From: Gammaproteobacteria bacterium
GTDB lineage: Bacteria > Pseudomonadota > Gammaproteobacteria > Steroidobacterales > Woeseiaceae
NCBI GenBank assembly: GCA_009937505.1
Contig: JAACFJ010000011.1
Span: 1 to 33,304 of the forward strand
Reading direction: 5' to 3'
Length of the DNA: 33,304 nucleotides
A program made the translations under genes and the position numbers. Below, one piece after another: positions 9,001-16,412 of the stretch; the first letter of the stretch is position 1; every line of letters starts with the position of its first letter. Under the pieces are notes generated by a model. The model was given only the letters and a program-made list of their open reading frames with translations. It was not told where the DNA came from and made no database searches.

Positions 9001-9324
9001 ATGACCTTCAAATCACTGCTCGATGCCTGGGCGGCAGAGCAAGAACCGACCAGGACTTCGGAAACCTACGATATCCACCTTGCGACCGAGGACGCCGCCA
9101 GGGTGCACGCGCTCGCGGACCTGTTTCCCGGCGTTACTCACGAGCGCGTTATCACGGACCTGCTGGCAGCCGCGCTGGAGCGCGTCGAGGCGTCGATTCC
9201 GTACGTGCCCGGGAACAAGGTGATCCGTGAAGACGAGTTCGGCGACCCGGTCTATGAGGATAAAGGCCTCACGCCGGAGTTTCTCGATCTCGTAAAGAAA
9301 TACCGCAAGCAGCTCGAGGGCTGA
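9001..9324 (+). CDS. Small conserved protein, 107 residues (resembles proteins labelled pilin assembly / type 1 pili tip component)
   Basis: A small acidic cytoplasmic protein begins MTFKSLLDAWAAEQEPTRTS, followed by a compact helical region (TEDAARVHALADLFPGVTHE, VITDLLAAALERVEASIPYV) and ends with GDPVYEDKGLTPEFLDLVKK. From memory, short gammaproteobacterial proteins with this layout are often auto-labelled pilin assembly protein or type 1 pili tip component. Nothing in the sequence supports a pilus role, and there are no pilus genes nearby. The middle helices resemble a ribbon-helix-helix-like arrangement, but this is speculative. yajQ starts 4 nt after its stop, so the two are probably co-transcribed and functionally linked. 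Confidence 0.8.
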   Translation: MTFKSLLDAWAAEQEPTRTSETYDIHLATEDAARVHALADLFPGVTHERVITDLLAAALERVEASIPYVPGNKVIREDEFGDPVYEDKGLTPEFLDLVKKYRKQLEG

Positions 9325-9328
9325 ACCG

Positions 9329-9811
9329 ATGCCATCCTTTGACGTTGTCAGCGATTTCGACGCGCACGAGGCCGCCAATGCCGTGGACCAGGCTAACCGC
9401 GAGGTCAACACGCGCTTCGACTTCAAGGGCACGGGCTCGAAGTATGAACTCGACAAGCAGGTGATCACCGTCACGTCGCAGAGCGAGTTCCAGCTGCAGC
9501 AGATGCTGGATATCCTGCGGCAGAAGCTCGCGAAGCGCGGCATCGACCTCGGCTGCCTCGACGAGCAGGAGCCGGAGACCACGGGCAGCCTGGCGCGGCA
9601 GAACGTGATCCTGCGCCGGGGTATCGACTCGGACCTCGCGCGCAAACTCGTCAAGACCGTCAAGAACAGTAAAATCAAGGTGCAGGCGGCGATACAGGGG
9701 GATAAGCTCAGGGTCAGCGGCAAGAAGCGCGACGATCTGCAGGCCACTATCCGTCTGCTCAAGGAAACCGATGTCGACCTGCCCCTCCAGTATGAGAATT
9801 TCCGGGACTAG
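9329..9811 (+). CDS. yajQ: YajQ family nucleotide-binding protein (UPF0234)
   Basis: The 160-residue protein has the full YajQ signature: MPSFDVVSDFDAHEAANAVD at the start, EVNTRFDFKGTGSKYELDK, a repeat of the same beta-alpha-beta unit in the second half, VKTVKNSKIKVQAAIQGDKL and the terminal GKKRDDLQATIRLLKETDVD and LPLQYENFRD. Two RNP-like domains are known for this family. Homologues bind nucleotides and RNA, and the Xanthomonas homologue is a cyclic-di-GMP effector. The role in this organism is inferred only from homology. It lies between a small conserved protein gene (4-nt gap) and ppc (20-nt gap), in an apparent three-gene unit. Confidence 0.95.
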   Translation: MPSFDVVSDFDAHEAANAVDQANREVNTRFDFKGTGSKYELDKQVITVTSQSEFQLQQMLDILRQKLAKRGIDLGCLDEQEPETTGSLARQNVILRRGIDSDLARKLVKTVKNSKIKVQAAIQGDKLRVSGKKRDDLQATIRLLKETDVDLPLQYENFRD

Positions 9812-9831
9812 AGACCTCCCGCGGCGAACTC

Positions 9832-12573
9832 ATGGATAAAGGCGTCCCAAAGACCCTGCGCCGCCAGGACATCACGTTCGAGGACAAGGACCAGGCGCTG
9901 CGTGATGACGTCCGCACGCTCGGCACGCTCGTCGGCGACCTGATTCGCGAACAGGGCGGTGACGAACTTTTCGAGTTCGTCGAAAATGCGCGGCTGCGTT
10001 CCATTCGCCGCCGCGAGAATAACGAGCTCGAAGGCGAGGAACTCGCCGCCCTCGTCGAAAACCTCGATCCTGACATGGCGATGCAGGTCATCCGCAGCTT
10101 TTCGACCTACTTCCAGATGGTCAACACGGCGGAGAAGGTACATCGCATCCGGCGCCGCCGGGAATACCTGCGCGATATCGAGGGCTACCAGCCGGGCGGG
10201 CCTGAAGACACCCTCGTCAGGCTCAAGGCGAACGGCATGAGCGCCGGCGAGCTGCAGGAGCTGATCAATTCACTGAACATCGAGCCCGTGTTCACGGCGC
10301 ACCCGACCGAACCGACCCGCCGGACGATCCTGCGCAAGGAGCAGGCGATCGTGCGTCACCTCGTCGACATGATCAACCCGACGATGACCCCGCAGGAAAG
10401 CAGCGCGGCGTTGCAGAACATTCGCCTGCTCGTGACGACCGGCTGGCAGACGGACGAGCACCCGTCCGAGCAGATGACCGTCGCGGACGAACTCGAGCAC
10501 GTGCTGTTCTTCATGACGGACGTGCTGTACCGCACGATGCCGCCTTTCTACGAGGACGTCGAGGCGGCGGTGCGGCGGATCTACGGCGAAGAAGGCGAGA
10601 AGATCACCATCCCCACCATCGTGAACTTTGCGTCGTGGGTCGGCGGCGACATGGACGGCAATCCGAACGTCAACGCCAAGACCATCCGCTCGACGCTTGC
10701 CCGGCAGCGCGCGCTCATTCTCAATCTTTACTTCAACGAGTGCGCGAAGCTGTCGGCCAAGCTGAGCCAGGCGGTGGGTCGGGTCGGATTCAGCGAAGAG
10801 ATGATGGAGCAGGTCCATACCTACAGCGGTGTGTTCCAGAACGCGTATCACGATGTCCCGGCGCGTCACCGCGATATGCCGTACCGCGTCTTTTTACGAC
10901 TGATACAGCAGCGCCTGCAATCGACATACGACGACGACCTGTTCCCCTACGAGAAGGTGGCGCAGTTCCGCCACGACATCCAGCTCATTCACGACAGCCT
11001 GGTGCAGAACATCGGCGAACACGCCGGCCTGTTCCCGGTAAGACGCCTGCTGCGACGAATCGATACCTTCGGCTTCCGCCTGGTCACCCTGGATGTCCGG
11101 CAGGATGCGCACGTGCACCGGGAGGTTGTCGGTGAATGCCTCGGCGAGGACGACTGGGTGGAGATGCCATCCGCCGAGCGATCAAGAAGAATCATAGAAG
11201 CGATTGAATCCCGCGAGGGTGTGCCGGAGCACCTGAGTACCCAGGCGCGCAAGACCATCGCCGTGTTCCAGGCGATCGGCTTTTGCCGGCGCAAGTATGG
11301 CAAGCGCGCCATTGGTCCGTTCATCGTTAGCATGACGCAGGGTGCCGACGACATCCTCTCCATTTTGCTGCTGGCACAGTGGAGCGAATTGCACAATCGG
11401 CGCGGCGAGGTGCCGCTGGACGTCGCGCCCTTGCTGGAGACTGTGGACGATCTGCAACGGGGTCCCGAGATTCTCAACGACCTGCTGTCGTCCGAGTTTT
11501 ATCGCGAACACCTCAAGACCCGCGGCGAACGCCAGACCGTGATGATCGGTTACTCGGACAGCAACAAAGACGGCGGACTCGCATCCGCACGCTGGGCACT
11601 GCAGGGCGCGCAGCAGACACTGGTCAATGCCGTAGAGTCCCACCACATAGAGTTGACACTGTTCCATGGGCGCGGCGGCACCATCAGTCGCGGCGGCAGC
11701 AAGACACATGTCGCGGTGCTCGGTGCACCACCCGGTACCGTTAACGGCCGACTGCGCGTGACCGAGCAGGGCGAGATCATCAACGAGAAGTACGGGCTGC
11801 GCGGCATCGCGTTGCGGACGCTCGAGCAGGTGGTGGGATCGCTGGCTCTCGCCACCGCCATGCCGCGGCATCGCGGCAACGATGATCCGGAATGGCACGC
11901 AATGATGGACGTGGTCGCCGAGGAAAGCCGCAAGGCTTACCGCAAACTCATCTATGACACACCCGATTTTTACGACTATTTCAGGCTTGCCACGCCGATA
12001 GACATCATCGAGCAGATGCGCATTGGTTCCCGGCCCTCCGCACGTCGCAAGAAGGGCGGCGTCCACGCGCTGCGGGCGATACCGTGGGTATTCGCATGGA
12101 CGCAGTCGCGCTTCGTGCTACCCGGCTGGTATGGCATCGGCACGGGTCTCGCAAAGGCCGCAGAACAATTCGAGGACGCGGCGTTCCGCAAGATGTTCAC
12201 GGAATGGTATTTCATGCGCGCACTGACGGCCGATGCCGAAATGGTGCTCGCGAAGGCCGACCTCGGCATCGCAAAACTCTACTCGGAGCTCGCCGGTGAC
12301 CTGCACGAGTCCTTCTTCCCTATCATAAGAGACGAGTTCGAGCTGACCCGGGACCTGATCCTCGAGTACTCGGACCATGACGCACTGCTGGAGGGGGACA
12401 TCACGCTGCAGCGCGCGATCATGCTGCGCAATCCTTACGTCGATCCAATGAGCCTCATGCAGGTCGACCTGCTGCAGCGCTGGCGTGCGTCCAATCGCGA
12501 AGACACCGAACTGTTCGACGCCCTCCTCGCCAGCGTCAACGGCATCGCGCAGGGAATGCAGAATACGGGTTAA
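9832..12573 (+). CDS. ppc: Phosphoenolpyruvate carboxylase
   Basis: The enzyme makes oxaloacetate from phosphoenolpyruvate and bicarbonate, replenishing the TCA cycle. The 913-residue length is normal. Diagnostic motifs are VFTAHPTEPTRRT (catalytic His near residue 157), WVGGDMDGNPNV, FRLVTLDVRQDAHVH, GYSDSNKDGG (near residue 577), the glycine loop FHGRGGTISRGG (near residue 612), RVTEQGEIINEKYGL and the invariant C-terminus GMQNTG, whose Asn contributes to the aspartate inhibitor site in E. coli. The Gly that normally precedes the second Arg of the loop is Ser here (ISRGG instead of VGRGG); I believe a Xanthomonas-like clade shares this. The ATG at 9832 follows yajQ by 20 nt. Confidence 0.97.
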   Translation: MDKGVPKTLRRQDITFEDKDQALRDDVRTLGTLVGDLIREQGGDELFEFVENARLRSIRRRENNELEGEELAALVENLDPDMAMQVIRSFSTYFQMVNTAEKVHRIRRRREYLRDIEGYQPGGPEDTLVRLKANGMSAGELQELINSLNIEPVFTAHPTEPTRRTILRKEQAIVRHLVDMINPTMTPQESSAALQNIRLLVTTGWQTDEHPSEQMTVADELEHVLFFMTDVLYRTMPPFYEDVEAAVRRIYGEEGEKITIPTIVNFASWVGGDMDGNPNVNAKTIRSTLARQRALILNLYFNECAKLSAKLSQAVGRVGFSEEMMEQVHTYSGVFQNAYHDVPARHRDMPYRVFLRLIQQRLQSTYDDDLFPYEKVAQFRHDIQLIHDSLVQNIGEHAGLFPVRRLLRRIDTFGFRLVTLDVRQDAHVHREVVGECLGEDDWVEMPSAERSRRIIEAIESREGVPEHLSTQARKTIAVFQAIGFCRRKYGKRAIGPFIVSMTQGADDILSILLLAQWSELHNRRGEVPLDVAPLLETVDDLQRGPEILNDLLSSEFYREHLKTRGERQTVMIGYSDSNKDGGLASARWALQGAQQTLVNAVESHHIELTLFHGRGGTISRGGSKTHVAVLGAPPGTVNGRLRVTEQGEIINEKYGLRGIALRTLEQVVGSLALATAMPRHRGNDDPEWHAMMDVVAEESRKAYRKLIYDTPDFYDYFRLATPIDIIEQMRIGSRPSARRKKGGVHALRAIPWVFAWTQSRFVLPGWYGIGTGLAKAAEQFEDAAFRKMFTEWYFMRALTADAEMVLAKADLGIAKLYSELAGDLHESFFPIIRDEFELTRDLILEYSDHDALLEGDITLQRAIMLRNPYVDPMSLMQVDLLQRWRASNREDTELFDALLASVNGIAQGMQNTG

Positions 12574-12579
12574 TCTTTT

Positions 12580-12624
12580 GGCCGGGAGCTAGCGACGATA
12601 CTTCGGTCGAGGAACATCCCGGCC
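12580..12624. terminator. Inverted repeat between convergent genes (weak terminator candidate)
   Basis: A perfect 8-bp inverted repeat, GGCCGGGA (12580-12587) and TCCCGGCC (12617-12624), with a smaller CGAC/GTCG stem possible inside its 29-nt loop, lies just after the ppc stop and before the end of the convergent nitroreductase gene. No T-tract follows on either strand, so terminator function is uncertain. Confidence 0.35.
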
Positions 12625-12651
12625 GGCCCGGATACGAGCCGCAGGAGCACG

Positions 12652-13332
12652 CTACGGCAGGTCGTCGACGAAGGTGGTGAACTCGGCAAGCTCCTTGCGC
12701 TCGATGTCCGGGACGCGCGCATCGTCCGCCGGGTATCCCACCACCAGCAGCAGGAACGGCCGCTCGCTCACCGGCCGGCCGAGAATCTGGTTGAGAAATT
12801 TCATCGGGCTGGGGGTGTGCGTCAGCGTCGCGAGACCCGCCCGGTGCAGCGCCGTGATCAGCATTCCGGTAGCGAGCCCCGTCGACTCCATCGGGTAGTA
12901 GTGCTTGACCTTGCGGCCATCCTCGAGCCGGCCGTACTTCTGCAGGAACACGGCTATCAGGTACGGCGCCGTCTCGAGGAAGGGCTTCGACGAGTCGGTG
13001 CCAAGGGGCTCGAGTGCAGCCAGCCACTCCGGCGACGCCCGATGTTCATAAAACTCCCGCTCTTCCGCTTCTGCGGCTCCGCGGATCTTCTGCTTGGTAT
13101 CCGCGTTACTCACGACAACGAAATGCCAGGGCTGCAGGTTGGCGCCGCTCGGCGCGGTGCCCGCGGTCTTCAGGGCCGTTTCGATGATGTCGCGGGGCAC
13201 GGGCCTGTCGGAAAACTCCCGCACGGTTCTGCGCCGCGCCATGTCCGCGTAGAAACGCTCGATGCGCTCGCGCATCTCCTCGATAGGGTACTCACGATAG
13301 GAATCGAGCGGAACCGTGGGGTGATCAGTCAC
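12652..13332 (-). CDS. Nitroreductase-fold flavoprotein, iodotyrosine deiodinase-like
   Basis: This 226-residue FMN protein belongs to the nitroreductase superfamily: [14 protein letters not shown] (FMN phosphate site), [17 protein letters not shown], and a C-terminal [15 protein letters not shown]. It is closer to the iodotyrosine deiodinase (IYD) branch than to NfsB. The residues that clamp iodotyrosine in human IYD (Glu157, Tyr161, Lys182) have counterparts at Glu91, Tyr95 and Lys116, with identical spacing of 4 and 21 residues, and the [11 protein letters not shown] segment matches the IYD lid. A reductive dehalogenase of halotyrosines is therefore plausible, though the true substrate is unknown. 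The start is GTG at 13332 with GAGGAG about 10 nt upstream. The start overlaps the 3' end of the ycgN-like gene by 8 nt, so the two are coupled. Confidence 0.87.
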   Translation of the reverse strand: MTDHPTVPLDSYREYPIEEMRERIERFYADMARRRTVREFSDRPVPRDIIETALKTAGTAPSGANLQPWHFVVVSNADTKQKIRGAAEAEEREFYEHRASPEWLAALEPLGTDSSKPFLETAPYLIAVFLQKYGRLEDGRKVKHYYPMESTGLATGMLITALHRAGLATLTHTPSPMKFLNQILGRPVSERPFLLLVVGYPADDARVPDIERKELAEFTTFVDDLP

Positions 13333-13759
13333 CGCAGACGCTCCTCAGCACCGTCCATTCGTCCGCATCGTTCTCCGAGATGGCCTTGCCCTGCATCGAT
13401 ATCCCGGCTTCGTGCACCGATTCCGGCCGGCCGGTAATGAGCGGGTGCCAGCCGGGCAGCTCCTGCCCGTTGGCGAGGCGGCGATACGCACAGCTGTCCG
13501 GCAACCATTCGTAGGCTTCCTTTTCGTCCGGTGTCAACACGAGGCAGTCCGCGACTTGTTTCGCCCGGTTCGCATAGTCCGTGCAGCGGCAGGTCTCGAT
13601 GTCGAAAAGGCGGCATGCGACGTCGGTATAGAAGACGTCGCCAGTATCCTCGTCCTGGACCTTGAGCATGCAGCACAGCCCGCAGCCATCACATAAGGAC
13701 TCCCACTCGGCACCTGTCATCGCCGACAGCGATTTGCGTTTCCAGAATTGATCGTTCAT
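13325..13759 (-). CDS. ycgN: YcgN/UPF0260 family cysteine-cluster protein
   Basis: The protein has 144 residues and matches E. coli YcgN along its length: [20 protein letters not shown], the cysteine motif [57 protein letters not shown] and WHPLITG. The many conserved cysteines (CxxCGxCC, then C, CxC and C) suggest a metal or iron-sulfur cluster of the YkgJ/CxxCxxCC type; its function is not established. It is upstream of and overlaps the deiodinase-like flavoprotein gene, which hints at a shared redox role, but this is inference. It starts 35 nt from the divergent dehydrogenase gene. Confidence 0.93.
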   Translation of the reverse strand: MNDQFWKRKSLSAMTGAEWESLCDGCGLCCMLKVQDEDTGDVFYTDVACRLFDIETCRCTDYANRAKQVADCLVLTPDEKEAYEWLPDSCAYRRLANGQELPGWHPLITGRPESVHEAGISMQGKAISENDADEWTVLRSVCGD

Positions 13760-13794
13760 CGTCTCGATTCCGACAGAGGTTACCTCAATTTTCG

Positions 13795-14748
13795 ATGAAA
13801 GCCGTATTCCTGGACTTCGGAACGATGGGCGCCGGCCTCGACCTGCGGGAACTGGAGAACCTGGTCTCCGAACTCGTCGTTCATGACGACTCGCCAGACG
13901 ATACGGTTGCTGAAAGGATTGCCGACGCCGAGATCGTCTTCACCAACAAGATCCGCCTGACGCGAGAACTCCTGGAGCACGCACCGATGCTCCGGTTCAT
14001 AGCGCTCACGGCCACCGGCACCGATAATATCGACACGGACTGTGCGAAAAGGCACGGCATCGGCGTCGCCAACATCCGCCACTACTGCACTCAGTCTGTC
14101 GTCGAACACGTCTTCGGTGTGCTGCTGTCCCTGACGCACAGCCTCGAACGATACCGCCGATCGGTGCGTGCGGGTGACTGGCAGCGCTCCACCGACTTCT
14201 GCATGTTGCACTACCCGGTGAAAGAGCTGTCCGCGATGACTCTCGGTGTCGTGGGTTACGGCGCGCTGGGCCAGGGCGTTGCGCGGATCGCACGGGAGTT
14301 CGGCATGAAAGTGCTCATCTCCGCGCGGCCCGGCGCGGCGGCGGTGCCGGACGACCGCGTCGAGTTCGGCCAATTGCTCGCCGAGGCGGACGTCATCAGC
14401 CTGCATTGCCCGCTCAACGACGACACCCGGAATTTATTCGGCGCCCGGGAATTCGAGGCGATGAGGCGCAGCGCCATACTCATCAACACGGCCCGCGGCG
14501 GGCTCGTCGACTCACAGGCGCTCGCAGATGGCCTCGCAAGCGGGGAGATTGCCGCAGCCGCGGTCGACGTATTGCCCGCGGAACCTCCCGTCGACGGAGA
14601 TCCCCTGCTCGAGTATGACGGCGACAACCTGATCGTTACGCCGCACATCGCCTGGGCGACGGATGAAGCCCGGCAGAATGCGATCGACGAACTGACCGCG
14701 AATACCAGGGCTTTTCTCGACGGCGTCGAACGCAACCGCATTGTGTAA
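13795..14748 (+). CDS. D-2-hydroxyacid dehydrogenase (NAD-dependent, hydroxypyruvate reductase-like)
   Basis: This 317-residue cytoplasmic oxidoreductase belongs to the D-isomer 2-hydroxyacid dehydrogenase family. The NAD-binding Rossmann motif GVVGYGALGQG lies at residues 151-161 (GxGxxG at 154-159). The catalytic triad is visible as Arg234 (NTARGGLVD), Glu263 (VLPAEPP) and His284 (VTPHIAWAT). The substrate-domain motif TATGTDNID is at 72-80. The arrangement and length resemble glycerate/hydroxypyruvate dehydrogenases more than phosphoglycerate or formate dehydrogenases, but substrate specificity cannot be read from these motifs. It is divergently arranged from the ycgN-like gene, with only 35 nt between the two starts, so the promoters must overlap or lie inside coding sequence. 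Confidence 0.9.
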   Translation: MKAVFLDFGTMGAGLDLRELENLVSELVVHDDSPDDTVAERIADAEIVFTNKIRLTRELLEHAPMLRFIALTATGTDNIDTDCAKRHGIGVANIRHYCTQSVVEHVFGVLLSLTHSLERYRRSVRAGDWQRSTDFCMLHYPVKELSAMTLGVVGYGALGQGVARIAREFGMKVLISARPGAAAVPDDRVEFGQLLAEADVISLHCPLNDDTRNLFGAREFEAMRRSAILINTARGGLVDSQALADGLASGEIAAAAVDVLPAEPPVDGDPLLEYDGDNLIVTPHIAWATDEARQNAIDELTANTRAFLDGVERNRIV

Positions 14749-14793
14749 CAGGATTTCCGGCAAAAGCGCGTCTCGCAGCCGAATGTGATCTGT

Positions 14794-14823
14794 TTGGCTG
14801 AAATTTTTGCGTCCGGTGATAAT
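14794..14823 (+). promoter_or_regulatory. Possible sigma70 promoter of the mepK-like gene
   Basis: TTGGCT (14794-14799) is followed after 18 nt by GATAAT (14818-14823) in a TG-preceded, AT-rich patch that stands out from the GC-rich surroundings. The position 41 nt before the mepK-like ATG fits a short 5' UTR. The match is by eye and moderate. Confidence 0.5.
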
Positions 14824-14864
14824 ATTCGGCGCTGCAGAGGCAGTCGGGTATCCCGAATCGCACC

Positions 14865-15404
14865 ATGGTGAGAAGTACGAGACGAACCGTCATAGCTTTG
14901 GCTCTTGTCGCACTTGCGGTCACGGCCTCGGTTACGCCGCCGGAGTCCGTACGTGCTGCCGATGCCCGGCAGCTATCCTTCTACCACACCCACACGCGCC
15001 TCAGTCTCGACGTCGTGTATTTCGCGAACGGTGAATACGTCGAGTCCGCCCTCAACGAGATAAATCGCTTTCTCAAAGACTTTCGTACAGGCGAAGTCAC
15101 CGAGATAAACCCGGAGCTGCTCGACCTGCTGCACGCTGTACGCAACGAACTCGGCCCGGAGGCTACGTTCGAAGTGATATCCGCGTACCGCTCGTCGCAG
15201 ACAAACGAATTGCTGCGAACAACCACTTCCGGGGTCGCGAAGAACAGCCAGCACGTCAGAGGCAACGCCATCGATGTGCGGCTGCGCGGCGTCCGCACCA
15301 AGAAGCTCAGGGACGCCGCGATGCGACTGCACGGCGGTGGCGTCGGCTTTTACGAAAAGTCCGATTTCGTGCACATGGACACGGGGCCCGTGAGGTTCTG
15401 GTAA
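14865..15404 (+). CDS. mepK: MepK/YcbK-type murein endopeptidase (DUF882, peptidase M15 fold)
   Basis: The E. coli homologue MepK cuts peptidoglycan cross-links in the periplasm. This 179-residue protein has a signal region with a twin-arginine-like start (STRRTVI at 4-10, hydrophobic to about 22, likely cleavage after the VRAAD area), as in YcbK. The mature part shows LSFYHTHTRLSLDVVYFANG, ISAYRSSQTNELLR, and the zinc ligands His130 and Asp137 in SQHVRGNAIDVRL and His170 in FVHMDTGPVRFW. These match the HxxxxxxD...H set of LAS metallopeptidases. The gene ends 10 nt before the convergent exported-protein gene. Confidence 0.9.
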   Translation: MVRSTRRTVIALALVALAVTASVTPPESVRAADARQLSFYHTHTRLSLDVVYFANGEYVESALNEINRFLKDFRTGEVTEINPELLDLLHAVRNELGPEATFEVISAYRSSQTNELLRTTTSGVAKNSQHVRGNAIDVRLRGVRTKKLRDAAMRLHGGGVGFYEKSDFVHMDTGPVRFW

Positions 15405-15414
15405 GGCCGGGAAA

Positions 15415-16353
15415 TCAGGGTGCCTCGACGACCGATATCGCAACGGCCTCGGTAACCCGCATGCGAACTTCATCGCCGACCCTGAACTCACCCAGATCGA
15501 GGTCGTCAGCCACCTTGAGCGAGGTCTGAAAGCCCGCGTCATCGCGCAAGGTCACGAGTCGCTCAGCCTGATCGATTGCATCGATCGTTGCTGCGACCAT
15601 GACCGTGTCGGCCATCATCATGCCGGGCTTTTCGCCCAGCGGCGCAACCTCGACGAGACCGACGTCGCCGAGCGCCGGAGTCCCCGCAGGCGCAATGAAC
15701 ACGGCTACGGACTCGAGGTACTCGGTCACGATGCGATCGCGCGGTTCGATCTGGTCGAAATTGGCAACCATGTCGCCGGCCGTGAATGTGTGCATCCTGC
15801 CGTCGGCGTCGAGGACCCTGATTTCCCGGGTCTCCTTGTTCACGGATTCGACGATCGCCTCGCGGCGCGCCGTGCTCGTGATTACGCGGCCCGGCAGCGA
15901 CACCGTCGAGAGTTCATCGATCGGCACGTCGATGAGGAAATCCGACTCAGTAACGAACGCGATCTCCTCGACGTCCGGTTTCGCGAACTCGCTGGCGGAG
16001 AGGTAGATGCGGATCTCGTCTTTCGGCCTCAGGTTGCGCGGACGAACCTTCCTGCCATCGATCAATACACGTAGCGAGGGATCCGGCTTGACGGTAAACG
16101 TATGATCGGTCGCCGGCAGGTGCAGCGTAACCCGGCCGCCGCGTACCCGGCGTACTTCGGCACGGAAAAGGCCGAATAACTCGCCGTCCCGCTCCACGAC
16201 ACCGTCGCAGGCTCCGGCAAGATCCGGAAATCTTTGCCGTGCCTCCTCGGTCGGGACAAAATCCTTGCAGCTCAGCTGAGTCATTTCCTGCCCGTTTGCG
16301 TTCGGGAATAGCAGGACCGCAGCGAGGGCGATGCTGAGAACGGACGCTTTCAT
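15415..16353 (-). CDS. Exported protein with repeated small beta domains, unknown function
   Basis: I do not recognise a named family. The 312-residue protein has a clear signal peptide (MKASVLSIALAAVLLFPNAN, cleavage near residue 21) and no other membrane segment, so it is periplasmic. At least two internal repeats of about 55 residues can be aligned by eye: one starting REAIVESVNKETREIRVLDA and one starting VAATIDAIDQAERLVTLRDD, each ending in a GDEV/RDRIV-turn and a VxEAVAISV-like strand. This pattern resembles small beta-barrel (OB/SH3-like) folds. The RBS is excellent (AAGGAG 7 nt before ATG). It is the last of four same-strand envelope genes, separated by 59 nt from the TAXI-type lipoprotein gene, and it faces the mepK-like gene. 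Confidence 0.78.
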   Translation of the reverse strand: MKASVLSIALAAVLLFPNANGQEMTQLSCKDFVPTEEARQRFPDLAGACDGVVERDGELFGLFRAEVRRVRGGRVTLHLPATDHTFTVKPDPSLRVLIDGRKVRPRNLRPKDEIRIYLSASEFAKPDVEEIAFVTESDFLIDVPIDELSTVSLPGRVITSTARREAIVESVNKETREIRVLDADGRMHTFTAGDMVANFDQIEPRDRIVTEYLESVAVFIAPAGTPALGDVGLVEVAPLGEKPGMMMADTVMVAATIDAIDQAERLVTLRDDAGFQTSLKVADDLDLGEFRVGDEVRMRVTEAVAISVVEAP

Positions 16354-16412
16354 TTTTTTCTCCTTGTTAGTGGCGTGCCGGCAGCAGTTGTTACCGGGCG
16401 CCGGATTGTTCG

